Below, in pieces: positions 18,386 through 29,448 of a stretch of DNA of 64,000 bases; the first letter of the stretch is position 1, and each line of letters begins with the position of its first letter. Location: positions 3,273,501 to 3,337,500 of the forward strand of contig NZ_CP019437.1 of assembly GCF_001940525.2 (NCBI RefSeq), written 5' to 3'. Source of the stretch: Thioclava nitratireducens (lineage in GTDB: Bacteria > Pseudomonadota > Alphaproteobacteria > Rhodobacterales > Rhodobacteraceae). The position numbers were made by a program, and so were the translations under genes. The notes beneath the pieces are model-generated. The model saw only the letters and a program-made list of their open reading frames with translations, did not search any database and was not told the DNA's origin.

Positions 18386-20038
18386 GTGGTCGCGCCAGCG
18401 ATTGACGATCGGGTAGCGGCGATCCAGCCAGAAGGCCTTGCTCGAGAGACGCGTGCCAGGCGCGGACTGGTGACGCTTCCATTCCGAGATATAGAGTAGA
18501 TGCTCGACCTTCTTGACGGTGTCGCGATCGTAGCCTTCGGCAACGAGATCGGCGACCGATGCGTCGCCCTCCACCAGTCCTTCGAGAATACCATCGAGTA
18601 CCGGATAGGGCGGCAGGCTGTCCTCGTCCTTCTGGTCGGGGCGCAGTTCCGCGGAGGGCGGCTTGTCGATGATCGCGCGCGGGATCACCTCGCCCTCGGG
18701 GCCCTTCATCCAGTCGCGGTGATTGGCGTTGCGCCAGCGGCAGGTCTCGAAGACGCGGGTCTTGTAGAGATCCTTGATCGGATTGTAGCCGCCCGCCATG
18801 TCGCCGTAGATCGTCGCATAGCCCACGGCCATCTCGGACTTGTTGCCGGTGGTCAGAAGCATCTCGCCGAACTTGTTCGACAGTGCCATCAGCATGACCC
18901 CGCGCAGGCGCGACTGGATGTTTTCCTCGGTCACGTCGGGCTGAGTGCCCTCCATCAGATGGGCAAGCGCATCCGAGACCGCATCGCGCGCCCCGTCGAT
19001 CCGCACCGTGTCGAGGCGCATCCCCTGCCGCGTCGCCAGATCGGCCGCGTGATCGAGCGATCCCTGCGAGGTGTATTCCGAGGGCAGCATCACGCAATGC
19101 ACGGCCTCCGGCCCCAGCGCGTCCGCTGCGATTGTCGCGACCAGCGCGGAGTCGATCCCGCCCGACAGGCCGAGAACGACCTTGGAGAAGCCCGACTTGC
19201 GCAGGTAATCGCCAAGGCTTTCGACCATGGCGCGGTAGTCCTGCTCCCATTCCGAGGGCTGCGGATCGTCCCGGCCCGCAACGCAGGCCCAGCCGTCACC
19301 GTCACGCTCGAAATCGACATGGTCGATGATTTCGTCGAAAGGCGCGAATTGCGCGGCCAACTGGCCGTGACGGTTCAGCACGAAGCTCGCCCCGTCGAAG
19401 ACCTGATCGTCCTGTCCGCCGACCGAGTTGAGATAGGCGAGCGGCAGCCCGGTCTCGACCACGCGCGCGACCATGTGGGTCATCCGTACGTCGAGCTTGT
19501 TGCGGTGATAGGGCGAACCGTTCGGCACGATCAGGATCTCGGCCCCGGTCTCGGCCAACGTCTCGGCCACATCCGGATGCCACGCATCCTCGCAGATCGG
19601 CGTCCCGATGCGCACGGCGTTGATCGCGTAGGGCCCGGAGATCTGGCCGGTATCGTAGATGCGATACTCGTCGAAAATCCCGTGATGCGGCAGATCGTGC
19701 TTGAGCATCCGCGCGACCAGCGCGCCGTCTTTCCAGACCCAATAGGCGTTATACTGCCCCTGCTCCGTCCAGTAGGGCCCGCCGATGCCCAGCGCTGGGC
19801 CATCGGAAATCCGCGCGCCCAGCGCCTCCATCGCGGCGACCGCGTCGCGCACGAAGGCGGGCTTCGCGATCAGGTCCTGCGTCTGGTAGCCGGTCAGGAA
19901 CATCTCGGGTAGCACGACCATGTCGGCGCCTGCGCGCTTGCCCTCCTGCCATGCGGCGAAGGCCTTCTCGGCATTGGCCTCCAGCGCGCCCACGGTGGGG
20001 TTGAGCTGGGCCATGGTGAGGCGGAAACGATCGGCCAT
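18380..20038 (-). CDS. nadE: Glutamine-dependent NAD(+) synthetase
   Basis: Last step of NAD synthesis, amidating nicotinate adenine dinucleotide with ammonia released from glutamine. The 552 residues comprise a nitrilase-type glutaminase domain with the E45-K113-C149 triad (VVLPEMFLTGY, MLKHDLPHHG, GTPICEDAW) and a synthetase domain with the pyrophosphate loop LGLSGGIDSALV at about 290. I use the ATG at 20038, where the family consensus starts, with a GAGGA site upstream; an earlier in-frame ATG would add 36 unrelated residues. Confidence 0.95.
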   Translation of the reverse strand: MADRFRLTMAQLNPTVGALEANAEKAFAAWQEGKRAGADMVVLPEMFLTGYQTQDLIAKPAFVRDAVAAMEALGARISDGPALGIGGPYWTEQGQYNAYWVWKDGALVARMLKHDLPHHGIFDEYRIYDTGQISGPYAINAVRIGTPICEDAWHPDVAETLAETGAEILIVPNGSPYHRNKLDVRMTHMVARVVETGLPLAYLNSVGGQDDQVFDGASFVLNRHGQLAAQFAPFDEIIDHVDFERDGDGWACVAGRDDPQPSEWEQDYRAMVESLGDYLRKSGFSKVVLGLSGGIDSALVATIAADALGPEAVHCVMLPSEYTSQGSLDHAADLATRQGMRLDTVRIDGARDAVSDALAHLMEGTQPDVTEENIQSRLRGVMLMALSNKFGEMLLTTGNKSEMAVGYATIYGDMAGGYNPIKDLYKTRVFETCRWRNANHRDWMKGPEGEVIPRAIIDKPPSAELRPDQKDEDSLPPYPVLDGILEGLVEGDASVADLVAEGYDRDTVKKVEHLLYISEWKRHQSAPGTRLSSKAFWLDRRYPIVNRWRDHH

Positions 20039-20264
20039 AAGCGTCCTCGGGGCTGTTATCGCCCCCTCATTTAGCAGAAAACGATGGGGTGAAAAGGGGA
20101 TGGCTGCCCTGCATTCGCCACCCCTTCCCTTATGCGGCCCCGACACGACCGCCCTGCCCGCTTGTCAGGCTACCCCCGCGCAATTAACCTTTCCCCAAGC
20201 CCGGCAGAGCGCGAATCCACGCGCTCGCGAGACCGGGGCACAGGCAGCACCATCAGGGGGCACC

Positions 20265-21755
20265 ATGGCAGGCGCGCAGCTTCGCATCGCGACATTGGCA
20301 GTTCTGATCGGATGCGCCGCGCAGATCGCGCCGGCGCAAGAGGTCATCACCAAGCAATACGACGACGGCGGCCTCTACAAGGGCACCTTCACCGATGGCA
20401 AGCAGGACGGCTACGGCAGCTACAAGCTCCCCTCGGGCTACGAATACGAAGGCCAATGGGTGATGGGCGAGATCAAGGGCGAGGGCCGCGCGCGCTTCCC
20501 CAACGGCTCGGTCTACGAGGGCCAGTTCGACCACGGCAAACCCAACGGCAAGGGCAAGATCACTTTCGCCGATGGCGGCACCTACGAGGGCGACTGGCTC
20601 AACGGTCAGATCACCGGCACCGGCACCGCGCATTATGCCAACGGCTCGGTCTATAAGGGCCAGTTCCGCAACGCGATGCATGACGGCAAGGGCACGCTCG
20701 AGAGCGCGAACGGCTATCGCTACGAGGGCGACTGGCTAGGCGGCGTCAAGCAAGGCATGGGCAAGATCACCTATCCCGACGGCTCTACCTACGAGGGCCA
20801 GATGGCGCATGGCCAGCGCGACGGCACCGGCACGCTCACAATGGCGGACGGGCTGACCTATGTCGGCGAGTGGAAGGCCGGCCAGATGAACGGCCGCGGC
20901 ACGCTCACCCAACCCAATGGCGACGTCTATGAAGGCCAGATGGCCAACGGCAAGCGTCACGGGACCGGCAAGGTCACCTATGCCAATGGCGACACTTACG
21001 AAGGCGAGTTCCTCCTCGACAAGCGCCACGGCACCGGCACCTTCCACGGCAAGGACGGCTACGTATACACGGGCCAGTGGAAGGAAGGCCGGATCGAAGG
21101 TCAGGGCAAGGTGAAATACCCCGACGGCTCGGTCTACGAGGGCAGCTTCAAGAACGACCTGCCCGACGGTCAGGGCAAGATCACCTATCCCGACGGCTCC
21201 AGCTACGAGGGCGGCTGGGCGCATGGCGTCATACAGGGCACCGGCACGGCGCGCTACGCGAACGGGCTCGTCTACGAGGGCGAGTTCAAGAACGCGCGCA
21301 ATGACGGGAAGGGCAAGATGACCTACCCGGACGGCTACAGCTACGAGGGCGATTGGGTGAACGGGCAGCGCGAGGGTCAGGGCGTCGCGCGCTATGCCGA
21401 CGGCACGACCTACGAGGGCGGTTTCAAGAACGGCCAGCGCGACGGAACCGGCAAGCTGACCATGCCCGACGGGTTCACTTACGAGGGCCAGTGGCGCAAC
21501 GGTGCGATCGACGGGCAAGGCCGCGCAACCTATGCCAATGGCGACACCTACGAGGGCAGCTTCGCGAATGGCAAGCGCGAGGGGCAAGGCACGATGACCT
21601 ACGCCTCCGGGAACGTCGCGAGCGGCGAGTGGTCGAATGACAAGCTCCAGGATACCAGCGCGCCTGCGACGCAGCCGACGCCCGATGCCAGTACCGAGAC
21701 TCCACCAGCCAAGGCGAACGAACCGGACGCGCAATCCGCTCCGTCTGCAAACTGA
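20265..21755 (+). CDS. Secreted MORN-repeat protein
   Basis: 496 residues. A signal peptide (about 1-25, ending IAPAQE) is followed by about 18 consecutive 23-residue MORN repeats of the form YxGxWxxGxxxGxG with intervening TYADGSxYEG, from roughly residue 40 to 455, then a Thr/Pro/Ala-rich tail. MORN repeats form extended beta-hairpin ladders and often bind lipids or scaffold protein complexes. The start at 20265 keeps the signal peptide at the N-terminus. It is divergent from nadE and convergent with the photolyase. The function is not predictable from sequence. Confidence 0.85.
   Translation: MAGAQLRIATLAVLIGCAAQIAPAQEVITKQYDDGGLYKGTFTDGKQDGYGSYKLPSGYEYEGQWVMGEIKGEGRARFPNGSVYEGQFDHGKPNGKGKITFADGGTYEGDWLNGQITGTGTAHYANGSVYKGQFRNAMHDGKGTLESANGYRYEGDWLGGVKQGMGKITYPDGSTYEGQMAHGQRDGTGTLTMADGLTYVGEWKAGQMNGRGTLTQPNGDVYEGQMANGKRHGTGKVTYANGDTYEGEFLLDKRHGTGTFHGKDGYVYTGQWKEGRIEGQGKVKYPDGSVYEGSFKNDLPDGQGKITYPDGSSYEGGWAHGVIQGTGTARYANGLVYEGEFKNARNDGKGKMTYPDGYSYEGDWVNGQREGQGVARYADGTTYEGGFKNGQRDGTGKLTMPDGFTYEGQWRNGAIDGQGRATYANGDTYEGSFANGKREGQGTMTYASGNVASGEWSNDKLQDTSAPATQPTPDASTETPPAKANEPDAQSAPSAN
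20370..21640 (+). repeat. Tandem 69-base repeat array encoding the MORN repeats
   Basis: Eighteen degenerate 69-base units in frame, each carrying a TACGAGGGC-like core (for example at 20513, 20581 and 21142). The protein pattern explains the repetition. Units are diverged enough to look old, but several neighbours share long identical blocks that could recombine. Confidence 0.8.
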
Positions 21756-21782
21756 TCCGGACGCGAGACCGGGCCGAGCGCC

Positions 21783-23309
21783 CTACGAGGCCTCGCCCCT
21801 GTCGAGTTTCTCCAGCAGCGCCTCCGCCGTCTTCAGCTTGGCCTCACGGGTCTCTGTCTTCTGCTTGTCCCAGTTGCGATAGACCAGCCCCATGCGCGGA
21901 TTGCCCTCGAACCGGTCGCGATGCCGGTCGAGGAAATGCCAGTAAAGGCTGTTGAACGGGCAAGCTTTTTCCCCGTCCTTCGCCTTCACGTCATAGGCGC
22001 AGCCGCCGCAGTAATCGGACATCTTGTCGATATAGGCGCCCGAGGAAATGTAAGGTTTCGAGGCCACCACTCCGCCATCGGCGAACTGGCTCATCCCCGC
22101 CGTGTTCGGCGCCTCCACCCATTCATAGGCGTCGATATAGACGGCGAGATACCAGTCCTGCACTTGGCGCGGGTCGATGCCTGCCAGCAGCGCGAAATTG
22201 CCCGTGACCATCAGCCGCTGGATATGATGCGCATAAGCCAGATCGCGGGTCTGCCCGATCGCGGCCTTCATGCAGACCATCTCCGTCTCGCCCGACCAGT
22301 AGAACCACGGCAGATCGCGCTTGTGGTTGAGCGCGTTACGTGAGGTGTAATCCGGCCCTTCGAGGAAATAAATGCCGCGCATGTATTCCCGCCAACCGAG
22401 AATCTGCCGGATGAACCCTTCCACCGAATTGATCGGCGCGTCCCCCGCCTTGTACGCCTCTTCCGCGGCCTTGCAGACCTCCAGCGGCGAAAGCAGACCG
22501 AGATTGATGCTCGACGACAGGATCGAGTGATGCAGCAGCCGGTCCCCGGCCAACATCGCGTCCTGATAGGTCCCGAAATCGTGCAGATTGTGGGCGATGA
22601 AATGCTCCAGCGCGCGTTCGGCCTGCGCGCGGCTGACCGGCCAGTTGAATTCGTCGAGCGATCCGAAATTATCGGGAAATTCCGCCTCGACCATCTCGAG
22701 CACCTCCTGCACGAGCGCATCCTTGCGGAAGGTCGGCGCGGGCTCGCGGAACAGGTCGGGCTGGGCGGGCTTACGGTTCTGCTTGTCAAAATTCCATTCG
22801 CCGCCCGCCGGGTCGTCACCTTCCATCAAGAGCCCCGTTTCGCGACGCATTTCGCGATAGAACCACTCCATGCGGAGCTCCTTGCGCCCCTCGGCCCAGT
22901 CGGCGAAGCGTTTCTCCGAGCAGATGAAGCGGTCGTCGGGCAGTTGCCGGATCTTGATCGGCGCGCTCTCGAAGGCCTGACGCAAGCGCCATTCGCCGGG
23001 GGCGAGTGTGATGACCTCGTCGGCCCCCTCTTCTTCGGCGCGGCGCGCGAATTCGCCAACCAACGAGCCCGCGTTGTCGTCATCGGTCAGCTTGGTGTAG
23101 CGGACCTGCCAGCCGTCGCGCTCCAACTCGTCGGCGAAGCGGCGCATCGCGGCGAAGGTCAGCGCCAGCTTCTGCTTGTGATGGCCGGTGTAGGTCGCTT
23201 CCTCGCGCACCTCGGCCATCACGACCACGTCCGCGCTCTTGTCGCCGCAGCGCAAAGCCGCGCCGTCATGGCTCAGCTGATCGCCCAGCACCGCGATCAG
23301 CTTAGTCAT
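21783..23309 (-). CDS. phrB: (6-4) photolyase of the iron-sulfur bacterial type (PhrB/CryB)
   Basis: Light-driven repair of (6-4) pyrimidine photoproducts, with FAD and a 4Fe-4S cluster. The 508-residue protein has four cysteines at 346, 434, 437 and 450 (MVCMKAA, YCGGC, KACPFN), each exactly four below the cluster ligands I recall for Agrobacterium PhrB (350/438/441/454). The N-terminal antenna domain (VLGDQLSHDG) and the FAD domain (INSVEGFIRQILGWREYMRG) are typical. It overlaps the upstream SDR gene by eight bases (ATGACTAA), so it is the last gene of a three-gene unit. Confidence 0.93.
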   Translation of the reverse strand: MTKLIAVLGDQLSHDGAALRCGDKSADVVVMAEVREEATYTGHHKQKLALTFAAMRRFADELERDGWQVRYTKLTDDDNAGSLVGEFARRAEEEGADEVITLAPGEWRLRQAFESAPIKIRQLPDDRFICSEKRFADWAEGRKELRMEWFYREMRRETGLLMEGDDPAGGEWNFDKQNRKPAQPDLFREPAPTFRKDALVQEVLEMVEAEFPDNFGSLDEFNWPVSRAQAERALEHFIAHNLHDFGTYQDAMLAGDRLLHHSILSSSINLGLLSPLEVCKAAEEAYKAGDAPINSVEGFIRQILGWREYMRGIYFLEGPDYTSRNALNHKRDLPWFYWSGETEMVCMKAAIGQTRDLAYAHHIQRLMVTGNFALLAGIDPRQVQDWYLAVYIDAYEWVEAPNTAGMSQFADGGVVASKPYISSGAYIDKMSDYCGGCAYDVKAKDGEKACPFNSLYWHFLDRHRDRFEGNPRMGLVYRNWDKQKTETREAKLKTAEALLEKLDRGEAS

Positions 23310-24000
23310 AGATCATCTTCCGGGTCATGCCGCCATCGACGACCAGCACCTGACCCGTCACAAAGCCTGCATCCGCGAGGTAGAGCACGGCCTCGGCAAT
23401 GTCACTCGGCTCACCCACCCGGCCCACGGGATGCTGCGCGTGATCCGCTTCGCCCAAGGCCTCGCCGCTCGAATTGATCCAGCCGGGCGCGATCGCGTTG
23501 ACCCGCACCTCCGGCCCAAGGCTCACCGCCATCGCATGGGTCAGTGATGTGACGCCGCCCTTCGCCGCCGCATAGGCGAAGGTATCGGGCTCGGATTGCA
23601 GCGCGCGCGTCGAGGCCATGTTGACCACTGCCCCCCGACCCTTGCGCAAGGCGGGCAAAGCCTCGCGCGCCATCAGGAACGTCCCGGTCAGATGCGGGTC
23701 GATCCACTTGTGCCACGCCTCCAGCGTCAGCTCCTCCAAAGGTCCGCATTCGGGATCGGCCGGCCCACCATTGTTCACCAGCAGATCGATCGTCTCGAAC
23801 CCGGCCTCGGCCACCGCAGACCGAACATCGTCTTCGCTCCCCAGATCGCAACGGATCGCCTGCAGGCCTTCGCGCGCCTCCAGCGGGCCGATATCCAGAT
23901 CGAGCGCCGCGACCTGCCAGCCGCGATCCAGCAGCGCCTCGGTGATGGCGCGACCGATGCCGCGCGCGGCGCCGGTGACGATGGCGTTTCGGATTACCAT
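23302..24000 (-). CDS. Short-chain dehydrogenase/reductase
   Basis: 232 residues of the classical SDR fold: the nucleotide loop TGAARGIGRA (9-18), LVNNGG in place of the usual NNAG, the active-site serine in VVNMASTRA and YAAAKGG carrying Tyr and Lys. The C-terminal VTGQVLVVDGGMTRKM is typical of FabG-like members. The substrate cannot be told from sequence. It overlaps both neighbours, the photolyase by eight bases and the second SDR gene by seven, so all three should be co-expressed. Confidence 0.85.
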   Translation of the reverse strand: MVIRNAIVTGAARGIGRAITEALLDRGWQVAALDLDIGPLEAREGLQAIRCDLGSEDDVRSAVAEAGFETIDLLVNNGGPADPECGPLEELTLEAWHKWIDPHLTGTFLMAREALPALRKGRGAVVNMASTRALQSEPDTFAYAAAKGGVTSLTHAMAVSLGPEVRVNAIAPGWINSSGEALGEADHAQHPVGRVGEPSDIAEAVLYLADAGFVTGQVLVVDGGMTRKMIYD

Positions 24001-24644
24001 GGAATCTCCTTGCCTGCGTAGTCGTAAAAGCCGCCCGATTGCGCGGGCGTCAGCGCGCCCAACACATCCAGCAACCGGCGCGCGGCGTCTTCGGGGGCGA
24101 GCTTGTCGCGCGGGTAATCGGCGGTAAAGGGGGTGTCTACCGTGCCCGGATGCAGCGCCGCGATCACGAGCTGCTTGTGAGAGCGCCCCAGCTCGATCGC
24201 CGCGCCATGCAGCAGCTGGTTCAGGGCCGCTTTCGAGGTCCGATAGCTATACCAACCGCCCAAACCGTTATCGCCGATCGAGCCGACCCGCGCCGAGAGC
24301 GCCGCGAACCGTGCGGGCTTGTCCCGGGGCAGAAGGCGGGCTGCATGTTTCAAGACCAGCGCCGGACCCATCGCGTTCACGGCGAACTGGCTCTGCAATT
24401 CCTCGGAGGTCAGATGCGACAAGGCCTTTTCCGGCGTACCGAGCGCGCCCGAGGCCACGAAGATCAGATCGACTGGCCCGTCGATCCCGCGCAGCCCCGC
24501 CTCGACTGCGCGTTCATCCGTGACATCGAACCCGTCGCGCGACCGCGACAGCCCCGTCACTGCGAAGCCGCGCGCCTCCAGCTCCGCCCGGATCGCCGCG
24601 CCGATCCCGCCCGTATCTCCGATCACGATTGCCTGACCTGCCAC
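23994..24644 (-). CDS. Short-chain dehydrogenase/reductase, second in the photolyase unit
   Basis: 216 residues. A shortened nucleotide loop IGDTGGIGAAI (8-18), the segment FVASGALG in place of NNAG, and the catalytic SYRTSKAALNQLL with Tyr and Lys mark an SDR of the CsgA-like or sepiapterin-reductase-like branch. The start is GTG with GGAGG six bases upstream. First gene of the minus-strand unit that ends with the photolyase and divergent from the leuA leader. Proteins of this type are often found beside such photolyases; the link to repair is unproven. Confidence 0.83.
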   Translation of the reverse strand: MAGQAIVIGDTGGIGAAIRAELEARGFAVTGLSRSRDGFDVTDERAVEAGLRGIDGPVDLIFVASGALGTPEKALSHLTSEELQSQFAVNAMGPALVLKHAARLLPRDKPARFAALSARVGSIGDNGLGGWYSYRTSKAALNQLLHGAAIELGRSHKQLVIAALHPGTVDTPFTADYPRDKLAPEDAARRLLDVLGALTPAQSGGFYDYAGKEIPW

Positions 24645-24729
24645 TGTCGCCTCCGTTATATGCGCCCAAAGGCTACGCGGCCCCGCCTCCAGCGGTTCCT
24701 TTTTTGCTTTTCATTTATCACTTGGCGCC

Positions 24730-24735
24730 TATAGT
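24730..24735 (+). promoter_or_regulatory. Putative -10 element of the leucine leader
   Basis: TATAGT ends seven bases before the leader ATG at 24743, which would place transcription start at or next to the ATG and make the leader peptide leaderless. The upstream -35 is weak (TTTTCA at 24708-24713, 16-base spacing). The promoter is therefore tentative. Confidence 0.4.
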
Positions 24736-24742
24736 GCCCCTC

Positions 24743-24835
24743 ATGACACGGGTTAAGCATATTCAACTCACCGCAGCCGGGGCGCTCGCCCAAGGCGCGA
24801 TGCCCCGTGGTCTCCTTCTTCTTAGCAGCCTCTGA
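24743..24835 (+). CDS. leuL: Leucine attenuator leader peptide
   Basis: A 30-residue reading frame whose end is GLLLLSSL followed directly by the stop: five leucines in the last seven residues, four consecutive (CTC CTT CTT CTT), and CTT is otherwise rare in this GC-rich sequence. It lies 122 bases upstream of leuA on the same strand, and mutually exclusive stems begin at its stop codon. This is the classical layout for ribosome-mediated attenuation by charged leucine tRNA. Too short for homology, so the call rests on composition and position. Confidence 0.78.
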   Translation: MTRVKHIQLTAAGALAQGAMPRGLLLLSSL

Positions 24836-24919
24836 GCGTGCCTTCGGGCGCGAACGCTCAGGGGTAGCCAGCGCCCGGACAACTCCCGAAAGCCACCGCG
24901 CAATGCTGGCCTTCGGGCC
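24833..24919 (+). promoter_or_regulatory. leuA attenuator with mutually exclusive stems
   Basis: Stem 1 pairs TGAGCGT (24833-24839, including the leader stop) with ACGCTCA (24854-24860). An alternative pairs GGGCGC (24846-24851) with GCGCCC (24871-24876), which breaks stem 1. A third stem pairs GCCAGC (24867-24872) with GCTGGC (24905-24910) and competes with the second; a small GGCC-TTCG-GGCC hairpin lies at 24908-24919. No T run follows, so the off state may act through Rho or on translation rather than by intrinsic termination. Confidence 0.6.
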
Positions 24920-24957
24920 CAAGTAACGCTAAGAGCCAAGACGAAAGAGACTAGCAG

Positions 24958-27886
<2,929 letters not shown>

Positions 27887-27915
27887 GCCGGGCCCGGGAT
27901 CGCACCACGCCCGGC
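27887..27915 (+). other. Intercistronic hairpin between mreB and mreC
   Basis: GCCGGGC (27887-27893) pairs perfectly with GCCCGGC (27909-27915), directly after the mreB stop and 24 bases before the mreC start. Without a T run it is more likely to stabilise or segment the mRNA, which would favour MreB over the rest of the operon. Confidence 0.4.
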
Positions 27916-27938
27916 CAGTGATCTGACCGGAGACGGAT

Positions 27939-28901
27939 TTGGCCAGAAATCGCGACGATCAGGACTATATCGGACCGCTGCGCCGACTGGGCGTTGCGGT
28001 TCTTGTCGTCGTGCTACTGGCTCTCTTCCTGGTCTGGCGCATCGACAGCCCGCGGATGGAGCGGTTCCGCTCTGCCCTCGTGGATCGCTTCGTGCCCAGC
28101 TTCGATTGGGTGATGGCCCCGGTCACCAAACTCACCGACATGGTCGAGGGCTTTCAGTCCTATTCCCGCATCTACGAGCAGAACCAGGAGTTGCGCCGCG
28201 AGCTGCAACAGATGAAGGCGTGGAAGGAAGCCGCCGTTCAGCTGGAGCAGCAGAACGCCAAGCTGCTTGCCCAGAACAAGGTGCGGCTCGACCCGAAACT
28301 CACCTCTGTGTCGGGGCGTGTGCTGGCCGATAGCGGCTCGCCGTTCCGGAAATCGGTGCTGCTGAATGTCGGCAAGCGCGACGGCATTGTTGATGGCTGG
28401 GCCACGATGGATGGGCTGGGCCTCGTGGGGCGAATCTCGGGCGTGGGCTCCTCGACCTCGCGGGTGCTGCTGCTGACCGACGCCTCGAGCCGCATCCCGG
28501 TTACGATCCCGGCCTCGGGGCAGAACGCGATCCTTGCGGGCGACAACTCCCCCTACCCGTTCGTGGATTTCCTCGAACATCCCGACCGCGTGCGCCCGGG
28601 CGACCGCGTGATCTCCTCCGGCGATGGCGGGGTCTTCCCGGCGGGGCTGCTGGTCGGTCAGGTCTTCCAGGGCCGCGACAAGCGGCTGCGCGTGCGCCTC
28701 GCCGCCGATTACGAACGGCTCGATTTCCTGCGCGTGTTGCGCTCGCACCCGGCCGAGCGGATCGAGAACGCGGGCGGGCTGATCGCGCCCGACCCGAAAG
28801 TCATCGAACAGGAAGCGGCCGAGAAGGCGCGCGCCGAGGCCGCCGCGGGCGCACTCGAACCCGATGGTGGGTCGGAGGGCGGAAACGGGGGCAGCCAATG
28901 A
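27939..28901 (+). CDS. mreC: Rod shape-determining protein MreC
   Basis: Bitopic periplasmic scaffold that links MreB filaments to PBP2 and RodA. The 320-residue product has a single membrane helix at about 19-33 (VAVLVVVLLALFLVW), a coiled coil (about 68-103, ELRRELQQMKAWKEAAVQLE), and two beta-barrel subdomains with VSGRVLADSGSPFRKSVLLN and VGRISGVGSSTSRVLLLTD. The tail is Ala/Glu/Gly-rich. The start is TTG with GGAG upstream. The stop overlaps mreD by four bases. Confidence 0.93.
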   Translation: MARNRDDQDYIGPLRRLGVAVLVVVLLALFLVWRIDSPRMERFRSALVDRFVPSFDWVMAPVTKLTDMVEGFQSYSRIYEQNQELRRELQQMKAWKEAAVQLEQQNAKLLAQNKVRLDPKLTSVSGRVLADSGSPFRKSVLLNVGKRDGIVDGWATMDGLGLVGRISGVGSSTSRVLLLTDASSRIPVTIPASGQNAILAGDNSPYPFVDFLEHPDRVRPGDRVISSGDGGVFPAGLLVGQVFQGRDKRLRVRLAADYERLDFLRVLRSHPAERIENAGGLIAPDPKVIEQEAAEKARAEAAAGALEPDGGSEGGNGGSQ

Positions 28902-29437
28902 TCGACCCCATCACCCGCCGCCGCGTCAGCTACCGCACGCTTTTCGTCGTGATCGGCCTCGTACTGATCTTCGTGCGCCTGATGCCGGTCGACCATTCGC
29001 CGGGCGGCCTGCCGGGCCCCGACCTGACCTTGGCGCTGACGCTGGCCTGGGTGCTGCGGCGTCCCGAATACGCCCCGGCCCTGCTGATCGTTCTGGTTTT
29101 TCTGCTTGAAGACATCATGTTCTGGCGGCCCATCGGACTTTGGACGCTGATCGTCCTCGGCGCGACCGAATTCCTGCGCCGCCGCGAACAAAGCCTGCGC
29201 GATCTGCCCTTCGCGCTGGAATGGGCGTTGGTCGCGGGCGTGCTGCTCGCTATGGTGTCGGTGAAGCGCATCGTCCTGCTTGTCACGATGGTCGATCAGC
29301 CAAGCCTCGGGCTGGAGCTGTTCCAGATGCTGGTGACGCTGGCCGCCTATCCGGTGGTGGTGCTGGTGTCGCGGGTGGCCTTCGGCCTGCGCCGCGCGGC
29401 ACCGGGCGAGGTCGACGCCTACGGACATCGAATGTGA
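28898..29437 (+). CDS. mreD: Rod shape-determining protein MreD
   Basis: Small polytopic inner-membrane partner of MreC. The 179 residues carry about five hydrophobic segments (for example VVIGLVLIFVRLMP and FALEWALVAGVLLAMVSV), with the family's WxxRRPE-like loop seen as VLRRPEYAP. It starts within the mreC stop (ATGA) and ends 11 bases before mrdA. Sequence conservation in this family is low, so the call rests partly on position. Confidence 0.88.
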   Translation: MIDPITRRRVSYRTLFVVIGLVLIFVRLMPVDHSPGGLPGPDLTLALTLAWVLRRPEYAPALLIVLVFLLEDIMFWRPIGLWTLIVLGATEFLRRREQSLRDLPFALEWALVAGVLLAMVSVKRIVLLVTMVDQPSLGLELFQMLVTLAAYPVVVLVSRVAFGLRRAAPGEVDAYGHRM

Positions 29438-29448
29438 GGGGGCCCAGA

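Noticed and set aside
20370..21640. CRISPR-like or satellite array
   Set aside because: The periodicity is 69 bases, in frame, without spacers, and fully explained by MORN repeats.
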